Positions 1 through 4,496 of a DNA stretch of 5,640 nt are shown here, one piece after another (position 1 is the first letter of the stretch; each line of letters opens with the position of its first letter). The translations under genes and the position numbers were made by a program. The notes below the pieces were generated by a model. That model saw only the letters and a program-made list of their open reading frames with translations, did no database searches and was not told where the DNA came from. This stretch comes from Comamonadaceae bacterium (GTDB lineage Bacteria > Pseudomonadota > Gammaproteobacteria > Burkholderiales > Burkholderiaceae_C), in assembly GCA_947460165.1 (NCBI GenBank), contig CANHKH010000243.1:1-5640 (forward strand). The letters run 5' to 3'.

Positions 1-323
1 GTCACGTTGACGGCGTTGCCGGGCGAGGTGAGCAGCAGCGTGTAGCCGTCGGGCGGCGCCTTGGCCACGAAGGTAGAACCCACATTGCTGCCGGCGCCCA
101 CGCGGTTTTCCACCACGACCGGCTGGCCCAGGCGGGTGCTCAGTTCTTGCGCCAGCGTGCGGCCTATGGCATCCACGCTGCCGCCGGCACCGTAGGGCAC
201 GACGATACGGATGGGGCGCTCGGGCCAGGTGCCCTGCTGGGCAAGGGCTGCCGTCAAGGGCAACAGCCCTGCGGTGATGGCGGTGACGACGGTGATGGCA
301 TGGCGGCGCAGCAGGCGGGTCAT
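1..323 (-). CDS. Bug (TctC-like) periplasmic solute-binding receptor, copy 3, C-terminus beyond window
   Basis: The first 107 codons of a third Bug receptor; the rest lies beyond the left edge. Residues 1-28 form a signal peptide (MTRLLRRH, hydrophobic core, AALA before QQ). Next come the family blocks WPERPIRIVVPY (33-44), GAGGSVD (45-51), the canonical ligand loop that receptor 2 lacks, GQPVVVENRVGAGS (66-79), and APPDGYTLLLTSPGN (89-103). The frame is open to the edge with no frameshift. ATG at 323 is set by GGAG 7 nt upstream, 33 nt after the racemase-like stop. Receptor and racemase-like gene probably act on the same or related acid. The partner membrane subunits could follow further left but are not visible. 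Confidence 0.93.
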   Translation of the reverse strand, partial: MTRLLRRHAITVVTAITAGLLPLTAALAQQGTWPERPIRIVVPYGAGGSVDAIGRTLAQELSTRLGQPVVVENRVGAGSNVGSTFVAKAPPDGYTLLLTSPGNAVNV

Positions 324-330
324 GGCAGGG

Positions 331-334
331 CTCC
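331..334 (-). promoter_or_regulatory. Ribosome binding site of Bug receptor 3
   Basis: GGAG on the minus strand with 7 nt to the ATG at 323. It decides the start of this edge-truncated gene, because no other in-frame ATG lies nearby. Confidence 0.65.
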
Positions 335-356
335 GGTGGGTCTGAGGATTTGGGGC

Positions 357-1172
357 TCAGGGGTTCGGGTCAGGCAGCGTGCTGAAGACCGGCCCGTAAT
401 GGCTGCGAATTTCTGCCAGCAAGCTGGCAGGCGGCTGCTGATAGGTACAGCGGCGCGAGGTCCACACGCCACCCATGCTGGCGCGCATTTTCACGGCGGT
501 TTCGCCCATCTTGACCAGGGCCTTGACGCCGTTGACCACAGGCAGACCCGAGGGCGTGGCATGGATCCCGGCCTTGGCCAGCAGCACCATCAGCACGCCG
601 ACGGCCGGAACAATGGCTTCGGCGCCTTCCGCAGCAGCGGCTTCGCACTGGGCAAAAAAGTTGTTGATGAGCGTGCGGCCTGCGCCGGAATCGGTGAAGC
701 CGTCGTCCAGGTCCACCAGCCGCACCATCTGCATGGAGCGCGCACTGTGCAGCATGTGGGTGTGGCCGTAGCGGCGAAAGTTCTCGGTGATGCGTGGAAC
801 GTGCTTGGGCGAGCCGGTGACCAGCGCAAAGTTGCCGGCCATCAAGCTGGCGAAGTGGCCAGAAGTCTCGCCCAGGCCGAGCACCGGCATATCGGTGATC
901 TCGCGCGCCTCGCGCAGCCCGGGATCGGCGATGTTGCCGATGAGGAAAGCGTCGAAACCCTCCCGGGTGGCGCGCTCCACGTTGGCCAGCACCTCCTGCG
1001 TCTCGATGAACTCCAGGTAGCGGTACTGGTCACCCACGCCGCCAGCGCCCTCGATGCCGTGCACCTCAAACTCGGTCCCGGCGTCGCACACGCTGGAGAT
1101 CACTTCCCGCAATGCCACGTTGTAGGCCGGCCAAGCGCTGGCCTTGGTCATGCTCTGGTACCAAATCTTCAT
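357..1172 (-). CDS. Asp/Glu/hydantoin racemase superfamily protein lacking both catalytic Cys
   Basis: A 271-residue cytoplasmic protein that fits the superfamily in length and blocks: MKIWYQSMTK at the N-terminus, FDAFLIGNIADPGLREARE (73-91), MPVLGLGE (95-102), FALVTGS (115-121), and GAEAIVPAVGVLM (183-195). Hydantoin and related racemases use two Cys, one in an ACFxDPGL block and one in a GC block after GAxxIV. Here these positions are Asn80 (codon 935-933) and Val191 (602-600), both checked, so two-base Cys racemisation is not possible. It may be a different isomerase, decarboxylase or lyase on this fold, or a binding protein. The start at 1172 gives the expected N-terminus though the Shine-Dalgarno is poor. 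It is followed after 33 nt by a Bug receptor gene, so the pair is probably co-transcribed. Substrate unknown. Confidence 0.87.
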   Translation of the reverse strand: MKIWYQSMTKASAWPAYNVALREVISSVCDAGTEFEVHGIEGAGGVGDQYRYLEFIETQEVLANVERATREGFDAFLIGNIADPGLREAREITDMPVLGLGETSGHFASLMAGNFALVTGSPKHVPRITENFRRYGHTHMLHSARSMQMVRLVDLDDGFTDSGAGRTLINNFFAQCEAAAAEGAEAIVPAVGVLMVLLAKAGIHATPSGLPVVNGVKALVKMGETAVKMRASMGGVWTSRRCTYQQPPASLLAEIRSHYGPVFSTLPDPNP

Positions 1173-1178
1173 TTTCTA

Positions 1179-1187
1179 ATTGTCAAT
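1179..1187. promoter_or_regulatory. Short palindrome ATTGTCAAT just upstream of the racemase-like gene
   Basis: A perfect ATTG-N-CAAT palindrome, 6 bp before the ATG at 1172, in an AT-rich patch unlike the surrounding GC-rich DNA. Half-sites of this kind occur in operators of GntR-type regulators, so an operator is possible, but nine bases alone are weak evidence and no regulator gene is in the window. Confidence 0.25.
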
Positions 1188-1230
1188 CAAATCAACACTG
1201 AGCATCACCAAGGAAACGCGCACTTGTTCA

Positions 1231-1248
1231 TTGAACCTAAATCCGGCA
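1231..1248 (+). repeat. Left terminal inverted repeat, overlapping a 19-bp palindrome
   Basis: Matches the inverted copy at 1457-1474 with two differences. Bases 1236-1254 also form a perfect interrupted palindrome, CCTAAAT-N5-ATTTAGG, that overlaps this repeat. It lies about 65-80 bp upstream of the racemase-like gene start, so it could be a transposase site, a regulator site, or both. Confidence 0.6.
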
Positions 1249-1300
1249 TTTAGGCGCGGACGAGGGGCTGACGAAGCAGGTCTGTGGCTAGGCGCGAGTG

Positions 1301-1325
1301 CCCCCCGGACTGCCTGTCCGGGGGG
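1301..1325. repeat. Perfect 10-bp GC-rich hairpin inside the element
   Basis: CCCCCCGGAC (1301-1310) and GTCCGGGGGG (1316-1325) form a perfect inverted repeat around the 5-base loop TGCCT. It is enclosed by a 9-bp inverted repeat (1276-1284 GCAGGTCTG with 1357-1365 CAGACCTGC). No T-run lies on either side, so it is not a canonical intrinsic terminator, though it would be very stable in RNA from either strand. Confidence 0.7.
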
Positions 1326-1377
1326 TGCGAGCAACAACGCCAGAGGCCTGAAGCGGCAGACCTGCGGCCGTGCAGCG

Positions 1378-1396
1378 CTTCACCCATGAGGTGAAG
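1378..1396. repeat. 7-bp hairpin inside the element
   Basis: CTTCACC (1378-1384) and GGTGAAG (1390-1396) form a perfect inverted repeat around the 5-base loop CATGA. It is a second independent stem-loop within the inverted-repeat element, with no T-run after it. Confidence 0.55.
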
Positions 1397-1456
1397 ACCG
1401 TCGTGGGCGCAGGTGTTTGATTCATCAAGTTTTTCCAGCGCAAGCAAGCGGCCAAC

Positions 1457-1474
1457 TGCCGGGTTTAGGTTGAA
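1457..1474 (-). repeat. Right terminal inverted repeat
   Basis: Inverted partner of 1231-1248, matching at 16 of 18 positions. It lacks the internal palindrome of the left copy because the inner bases differ (AGTTGG instead of ATTTAGG). Confidence 0.6.
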
Positions 1475-1635
1475 GCCCTGACACACATGGATGTCGCCCC
1501 GCAAGAGGCCTGCAACACCAGCGCGGGCAAATCTGATGGCCCACTGCGATGCCTGGGAAGAACTCGCGATGAAGCTGCAAGGCTTTGCCAGTCGGCCGTT
1601 TCCAGCCGACTGCCTTCCTGGCACAAGCGGGTCCA
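1475..1635. other. Non-coding spacer between receptor 2 and the inverted-repeat element
   Basis: These 161 bases hold the stem-loop at 1579-1616 and nothing else I can assign. A plus-strand frame is open from 1482 to about 1649, but it has no convincing start or recognisable domain and runs into the receptor 2 coding region antisense. It could be decayed mobile-element sequence continuing from the neighbouring element, but I cannot show this. Confidence 0.5.
1579..1616 (-). terminator. Bulged stem-loop after receptor 2, possible transcript 3' end
   Basis: On the minus strand, starting about 20 nt after the receptor 2 stop, CAGTCGGCT (1612-1604) pairs with GGCCGACTG (1597-1589) around the 6-nt loop GGAAAC: eight Watson-Crick pairs plus one U-G. 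An outer AAGG (1616-1613) can pair with CCTT (1582-1579) across a one-sided 6-nt bulge. No U-run follows, so this is not a textbook intrinsic terminator. It may mark or protect the mRNA end, or help Rho-dependent termination. The position just past the last gene of the five-gene run supports a 3'-end role; the call is inference. Confidence 0.4.
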
Positions 1636-2616
1636 TCACTCCACCTTGATGCCAGTGCGCGCCACCAGGTCGGTCCACTGCTGGATCTCGCGCGTCATGC
1701 GGGCGGTGAACTCCTGTGAACTGATCGACATGACGCGCGCGCCCTGGCCGTTAAAGAGCTCGCGCACGGCCGGCTTTTCCATGATCTTTGCCAGCTCGGC
1801 CTGCAGGCGCGCCACGGCCGGCGGCGGCGTGCCGGCGGGCGCGAGCATGCCGAACCAGATCGGCGCGTCAAAGTCGGCAAAGCCCTGCTCGGCAAACGTC
1901 GGTGCATTGGGCAGCAGCGGGCTGCGCTGCGACCCGGTCACGCCCAGGGCGCGCAGCCTTCCGGCCTTGATCTGCCCGCTGGCACTGGCCAGGCTGGACG
2001 TGCCGAAATCGATGCGGCCGGCAACGGCTTCGGCGATGGAGCCGGCGACGCCTTTGTAGGGAACGTGGATCACACGGATCTTGGCTTTGTCAAAAAACAG
2101 CGCCGCGGCGAGGTGCGACGATGTCCCCTGCCCGCCCGAGCCAAAGCTCAGGCTGTCGGGCTTTTCCTGCGCCAGACGCACCAGCGCACGGGCGTCGGCC
2201 GCCGGCAGGTCAACGCGCGCCCACATCGCAGTGGGGGCCTCGGCCAGCAAGGCCACCGGCACAAAATCCTTGAGCGGCTGGTAAGGCAGCTTGGGGAAGA
2301 GCGCCGGGTTGACGGTAAAGGTGTTCTCGGTAAACAGCAAGGTGTAGCCGTCGGGCTGCGACTTGGCCACCGCGTCTATGCCGATGATGCCGCTCGCCCC
2401 GGTGCGGTTTTCAACAATCACGGTTTGACCCAGCGATTCGGTGAGCTCGGCCGACATGCGGCGCGCGGCAAGGTCGGTGAAAGAGCCGGCGAGGTAGGGA
2501 ACGACAAGGCGTATGGGCTTTGTCGGCCAACTCGCCTGCGCCACGGCCCCACTGCTGACGAGGGCACAACTTGCCGCGACCAGGGCAAACAGGGAGCGCG
2601 TGAACATGGAATGCAT
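1636..2616 (-). CDS. Bug (TctC-like) periplasmic solute-binding receptor, copy 2
   Basis: A 326-residue receptor of the same family as its upstream neighbour but clearly diverged, so probably with another ligand. The frame extends upstream to 2688, overlapping the end of receptor 1. I prefer the ATG at 2616 because it leaves a normal signal peptide (Arg, then a hydrophobic run ending AVAQA near residue 28) and a 29-nt gap after the receptor 1 stop; the ATG at 2607 would serve equally. The Shine-Dalgarno is weak (AAGG 11 nt upstream), so translation may lean on read-through from the gene before. Blocks: PTKPIRLVVPY (31-41), AGSFTD (43-48), QPDGYTLLF (88-96), HVPYKG (184-189), ALGVTGSQRSP (223-233), and LAPAGTPPPAVARL (258-271). 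The usual AGGxxD loop is altered to AGSFTD. Cys17 in the signal region has only a poor lipobox, so a lipoprotein is unlikely. The stop is TGA at 1638-1636. Confidence 0.93.
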   Translation of the reverse strand: MHSMFTRSLFALVAASCALVSSGAVAQASWPTKPIRLVVPYLAGSFTDLAARRMSAELTESLGQTVIVENRTGASGIIGIDAVAKSQPDGYTLLFTENTFTVNPALFPKLPYQPLKDFVPVALLAEAPTAMWARVDLPAADARALVRLAQEKPDSLSFGSGGQGTSSHLAAALFFDKAKIRVIHVPYKGVAGSIAEAVAGRIDFGTSSLASASGQIKAGRLRALGVTGSQRSPLLPNAPTFAEQGFADFDAPIWFGMLAPAGTPPPAVARLQAELAKIMEKPAVRELFNGQGARVMSISSQEFTARMTREIQQWTDLVARTGIKVE

Positions 2617-2645
2617 GGCTGGTTCTGCCTTGTCCGAAGTCAAAC

Positions 2646-3596
2646 TTACTCCGCCTTGATACCGGTATCTTTCACCACCTTGGCCCACAGCGCGACCTCA
2701 CTGCGCAGGAATGTGCCGAACTCCTCGGGTGTGGAGGGGGTGAGCACCACGCCTTGCGGCGCGGCCTGGGCCTTGACTTCCGCATCTTCGAGCAAGCTGC
2801 GCGAGGCTGCATTGAGGCGGGCGATGATGGCCGGCGGCGTGCCGGCCGGGGCGAGCACGCCATACCAAGTGGTGGCAACAAAGTTAATGCCCGACTCGAC
2901 GACCGTGGGAATTTCCGGGGCGAGCGGCGAGCGCTTGGCGCCGGTCACGGCCAAGCCCTTTAACTTGCCACCCTTGACCTGCGGCAGCGTGGTGCCTATG
3001 CCCGAAATCACCAGTTGCACATCACCTGACATCGCCGCCGCCATGGCCGGCGCCGCGCCCTTGAAGGGGATGCGCGTGAGCTGTATGCCGGAGAGAGCGC
3101 CGAACAATTCGGTGGCAAGCAGGGTCGGGCTGGAGGTCGCGCCATAGTTGAGCGCGCCCGGCTTGGACTTTGCCAGTGCGATGAATTCTTTGAGGGTGTT
3201 CACTGGCAGCGAAGGCGTGACGGTGATCATGTTGGGCGATTCGCCGACCAGGGTAATGGGCGCAAAATCTTCCACCGTGCGGTACGGCACTTTGGGGTAA
3301 AAGCTGGCGTTGATCGCATGCCCGGCCGACACAAAAAACAAGGTGTAGCCGTCAGGCGGGGCCTTGGCGACAAGGTCGGCCGCAATCACCCCGTCCGCAC
3401 CGCCCCTGTTCTCGATGGCCACCTGCTGACCCAGCACATTGCCCAGGCGTTGTGCGTAGAGGCGAGCGACTGCGTCGGTGGGCCCACCTGCGACAAAGCC
3501 CACCACCATGCGTATGGGTTTGGTGGGGTAGGTTTGTGCCACCGCGTTGGACAGCGCAAAAAGAGATGCCAGCAGTGCAAACGCAATTTTTTTCAT
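2646..3596 (-). CDS. Bug (TctC-like) periplasmic solute-binding receptor, copy 1
   Basis: A 316-residue extracytoplasmic receptor of the Bug/TctC family, usual length about 320. In characterised members it binds an organic acid or related small anion and delivers it to a tripartite tricarboxylate transporter (TctAB), or serves as a sensor. Residues 1-21 form a classical Sec signal peptide (KK, hydrophobic core, AVA-Q end), giving a mature start near TYPTKPIR. Family blocks: VAGGPTD (35-41) forming the ligand-carboxylate loop, APPDGYTLFF (79-88), PFKG (177-180), GLAVTGAKRSP (214-224), and YGVLAPAGTPP (245-255). Within the first block, Gly33 sits where Pro is common. The start has a strong AAGGAG 6 nt upstream and lies 36 nt after the cupin stop. 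No transporter membrane genes are next to it, so the receptor probably works with a TctAB encoded elsewhere. Ligand unknown. Confidence 0.95.
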   Translation of the reverse strand: MKKIAFALLASLFALSNAVAQTYPTKPIRMVVGFVAGGPTDAVARLYAQRLGNVLGQQVAIENRGGADGVIAADLVAKAPPDGYTLFFVSAGHAINASFYPKVPYRTVEDFAPITLVGESPNMITVTPSLPVNTLKEFIALAKSKPGALNYGATSSPTLLATELFGALSGIQLTRIPFKGAAPAMAAAMSGDVQLVISGIGTTLPQVKGGKLKGLAVTGAKRSPLAPEIPTVVESGINFVATTWYGVLAPAGTPPAIIARLNAASRSLLEDAEVKAQAAPQGVVLTPSTPEEFGTFLRSEVALWAKVVKDTGIKAE

Positions 3597-3602
3597 GAGG
3601 TG

Positions 3603-3608
3603 CTCCTT
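3603..3608 (-). promoter_or_regulatory. Strong ribosome binding site of Bug receptor 1
   Basis: AAGGAG on the minus strand, 6 nt before the ATG at 3596. It is the best Shine-Dalgarno match in the cluster, which fits a receptor made in excess over cytoplasmic enzymes, and it fixes the start. Confidence 0.75.
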
Positions 3609-3632
3609 GGGAGGTGTGGGGTCGCGGTGGGA

Positions 3633-4028
3633 TTATTTGCGCACGACCTTGTCGGGGTTTTCGGCATAAGGCGGCGAGTAGATGATCAAGACCTTCATGC
3701 GCTCGGAAGTGACGCGCACAGAATGAAAGACGTCGGGCGGGAAAAAACACAGGTCGCCGGCGCGCGCCTGGTGGGCCACGCCGTCGATGATGACCTCGGC
3801 CTCGCCCTCGATGAAGTACTGCGCCTGCTCCATGCCCGGGTGAGCGTGGGTGGACACGCCGGCGCCTTTTTCGACCTCGCCCAGCACGACTTCCATGTAC
3901 TGCGCGCCGTTGATCGCGGCCGAAACCAGGCGCGTGTTCTTGGTGCCGGTGTGGTTGGCTGGCGAATACGATTCCATGTCGTCCGGCCTGAGCACATATT
4001 TTGAAGTTGGTTTTTCGATGGCGCTCAT
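3633..4028 (-). CDS. Small single-domain cupin (cupin_2 type) protein
   Basis: A 131-residue protein with one conserved beta-barrel cupin domain at about residues 43-118 and no signal peptide, so probably cytoplasmic. Motif 1 is GAGVSTHAHPGMEQ...EG with metal ligands His61 and His63; Glu67 or Gln68 sits at the acidic ligand position. Motif 2 is GDLCFFPPDVFH with His102. These are the features of a metal-binding cupin, a fold used by dioxygenases, isomerases, decarboxylases and ligand-sensing proteins. The N-terminal YSPANHTGTKNTRL segment is also seen, from memory, in short catabolic cupins of proteobacteria. The start is backed by a GAGG (plus-strand 4037-4040) 8 nt upstream and lies 18 nt after the MaoC-like stop, so it is in the same operon. 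The exact reaction cannot be read from the sequence; an auxiliary enzyme or sensor for the acid being degraded is plausible. Confidence 0.88.
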   Translation of the reverse strand: MSAIEKPTSKYVLRPDDMESYSPANHTGTKNTRLVSAAINGAQYMEVVLGEVEKGAGVSTHAHPGMEQAQYFIEGEAEVIIDGVAHQARAGDLCFFPPDVFHSVRVTSERMKVLIIYSPPYAENPDKVVRK

Positions 4029-4046
4029 GACTTCAGCCTCAGTGAT

Positions 4047-4496
4047 TTATTCGGGCGCGCTGTCGCGGCAGCGGATCAGCGCGTGCTTGTCGTTGCGAAA
4101 CACTTCTTCGTCGTGCTGGTTGTAAACGTGGTCGCGAAACACCACCAGACCCCGCCCCGGCTTGGAAGTCATGCGCTTTTGCACCACCTCGACCTCGGTG
4201 CGCAGGGTGTCACCGGGCCGCACGTGGCGCAGGAACTTGACGCCCTCAATGCCGGCCAGCGCCACCACGCTGGCCTGAAAGAGCTTGCCCGTCATGGCGG
4301 TGGAAAACGACATGACCAGGTGGCTGGGGCAGATGCGCCCGGGCAGGCCGCGCGATTGCGCATAGGCGTCATCGAGGAAGAGCGGTACGTCATAACCCAC
4401 CAGCTTGCAAAAGGCTTGCTGGTCGTCATCGGTAATCAGTCGCGAGGAGGTCGGGTAGGTCGCACCGACTTCAAAGTCTTCATAAAAGCGAGTCAT
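4047..4496 (-). CDS. MaoC-like (R-hydratase type) hot-dog domain protein with atypical active site
   Basis: A 149-residue single hot-dog protein of the MaoC/hydratase-2 type, a family that normally adds water across enoyl-CoA double bonds or removes it. Family marks are the N-terminal FYEDFEVGATYPTSSR block, LDDAYAQ after the active-site loop, the GRICPSHLVMS helix, and the C-terminal FLRHVRPGDTLRTEVEV stretch followed by V.NQ..E.V. The usual loop is GDxNPxH, with catalytic Asp and His. Here it reads GYDVPLF, so by my alignment Tyr35 (codon 4394-4392) takes the Asp place and Phe40 (4379-4377) the His place; I checked both codons. It may therefore be a non-hydratase acyl-CoA or thioester-binding protein, or use other residues such as Asp36, Asp42 or His59. 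The start overlaps the upstream CoA-transferase stop as ATGA, with an AGGG about 7 nt upstream, which suggests translational coupling and a shared pathway. Substrate unknown. Confidence 0.9.
   Translation of the reverse strand: MTRFYEDFEVGATYPTSSRLITDDDQQAFCKLVGYDVPLFLDDAYAQSRGLPGRICPSHLVMSFSTAMTGKLFQASVVALAGIEGVKFLRHVRPGDTLRTEVEVVQKRMTSKPGRGLVVFRDHVYNQHDEEVFRNDKHALIRCRDSAPE
4493..4496 (-). promoter_or_regulatory. ATGA stop/start overlap coupling CoA-transferase and MaoC-like gene
   Basis: The bases read ATGA on the minus strand: ATG (4496-4494) starts the MaoC-like gene and TGA (4495-4493) ends the CoA-transferase. Such overlaps usually mean that terminating ribosomes re-initiate, tying the two proteins' synthesis together. 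It also supports the chosen MaoC start. Confidence 0.8.

Larger units (their letters stand above)
1231..1474. mobile_element. 244-bp element with 18-bp imperfect terminal inverted repeats (MITE-like)
   Basis: The left end (1231-1248) reads TTGAACCTAAATCCGGCA. The right end (1474-1457, minus strand) reads TTCAACCTAAACCCGGCA. They match at 16 of 18 positions and point inward, with weaker similarity continuing about 8 bases further once a gap is allowed. The interior has no credible gene but is rich in stem-loops (1301-1325, 1378-1396, and long-range 1276-1284 with 1357-1365). Short length, terminal inverted repeats, an intergenic site and a non-coding interior are the usual marks of a miniature transposable element moved by a transposase encoded elsewhere. 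I see no target-site duplication in the immediate flanks, so it may be old, may be an internal remnant of a larger insertion sequence, or may belong to a family that makes none. The insertion-sequence family is not identified. Confidence 0.55.

Noticed and set aside
1181..1186. TTGACA on the minus strand as a -35 promoter box
   Set aside because: It lies only 8 nt before the ATG at 1172, so no -10 box or transcript start could fit between them. No convincing -35/-10 pair was found in the leader.
147..1253. Long plus-strand open frame (368 codons)
   Set aside because: It is antisense to the racemase-like gene and receptor 3, both of which show clear family motifs. Its translation is rich in Gly, His, Gln and Arg and shows no domain; long antisense frames are normal at this GC content.
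1250..1678. Minus-strand open frame covering the intergenic region (142 codons)
   Set aside because: It overlaps the end of receptor 2 out of frame, crosses three hairpins, and its translation resembles no family I know. A decayed transposase fragment is possible but cannot be shown.
1487..2059. Plus-strand open frame starting in the intergenic region
   Set aside because: Mostly antisense to receptor 2; no plausible ribosome site or domain.
2617..2688. Upstream extension of receptor 2 to the ATG at 2688
   Set aside because: It would put 24 hydrophilic residues before the signal peptide and overlap receptor 1 by 43 bases; the start at 2616 gives a normal secretory N-terminus.
1818..2855. Similar DNA stretches in receptors 1 and 2 (around 1818-1850 and 2829-2860) and near the DGYTL codons of all three receptors
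   Set aside because: These encode the shared LAPAGTPP and DGYTL family motifs, so they reflect protein homology and are not DNA repeats.
2065..3147. Long plus-strand open frame (360 codons)
   Set aside because: Antisense to receptors 1 and 2, with no recognisable domain and typical GC-rich shadow composition.
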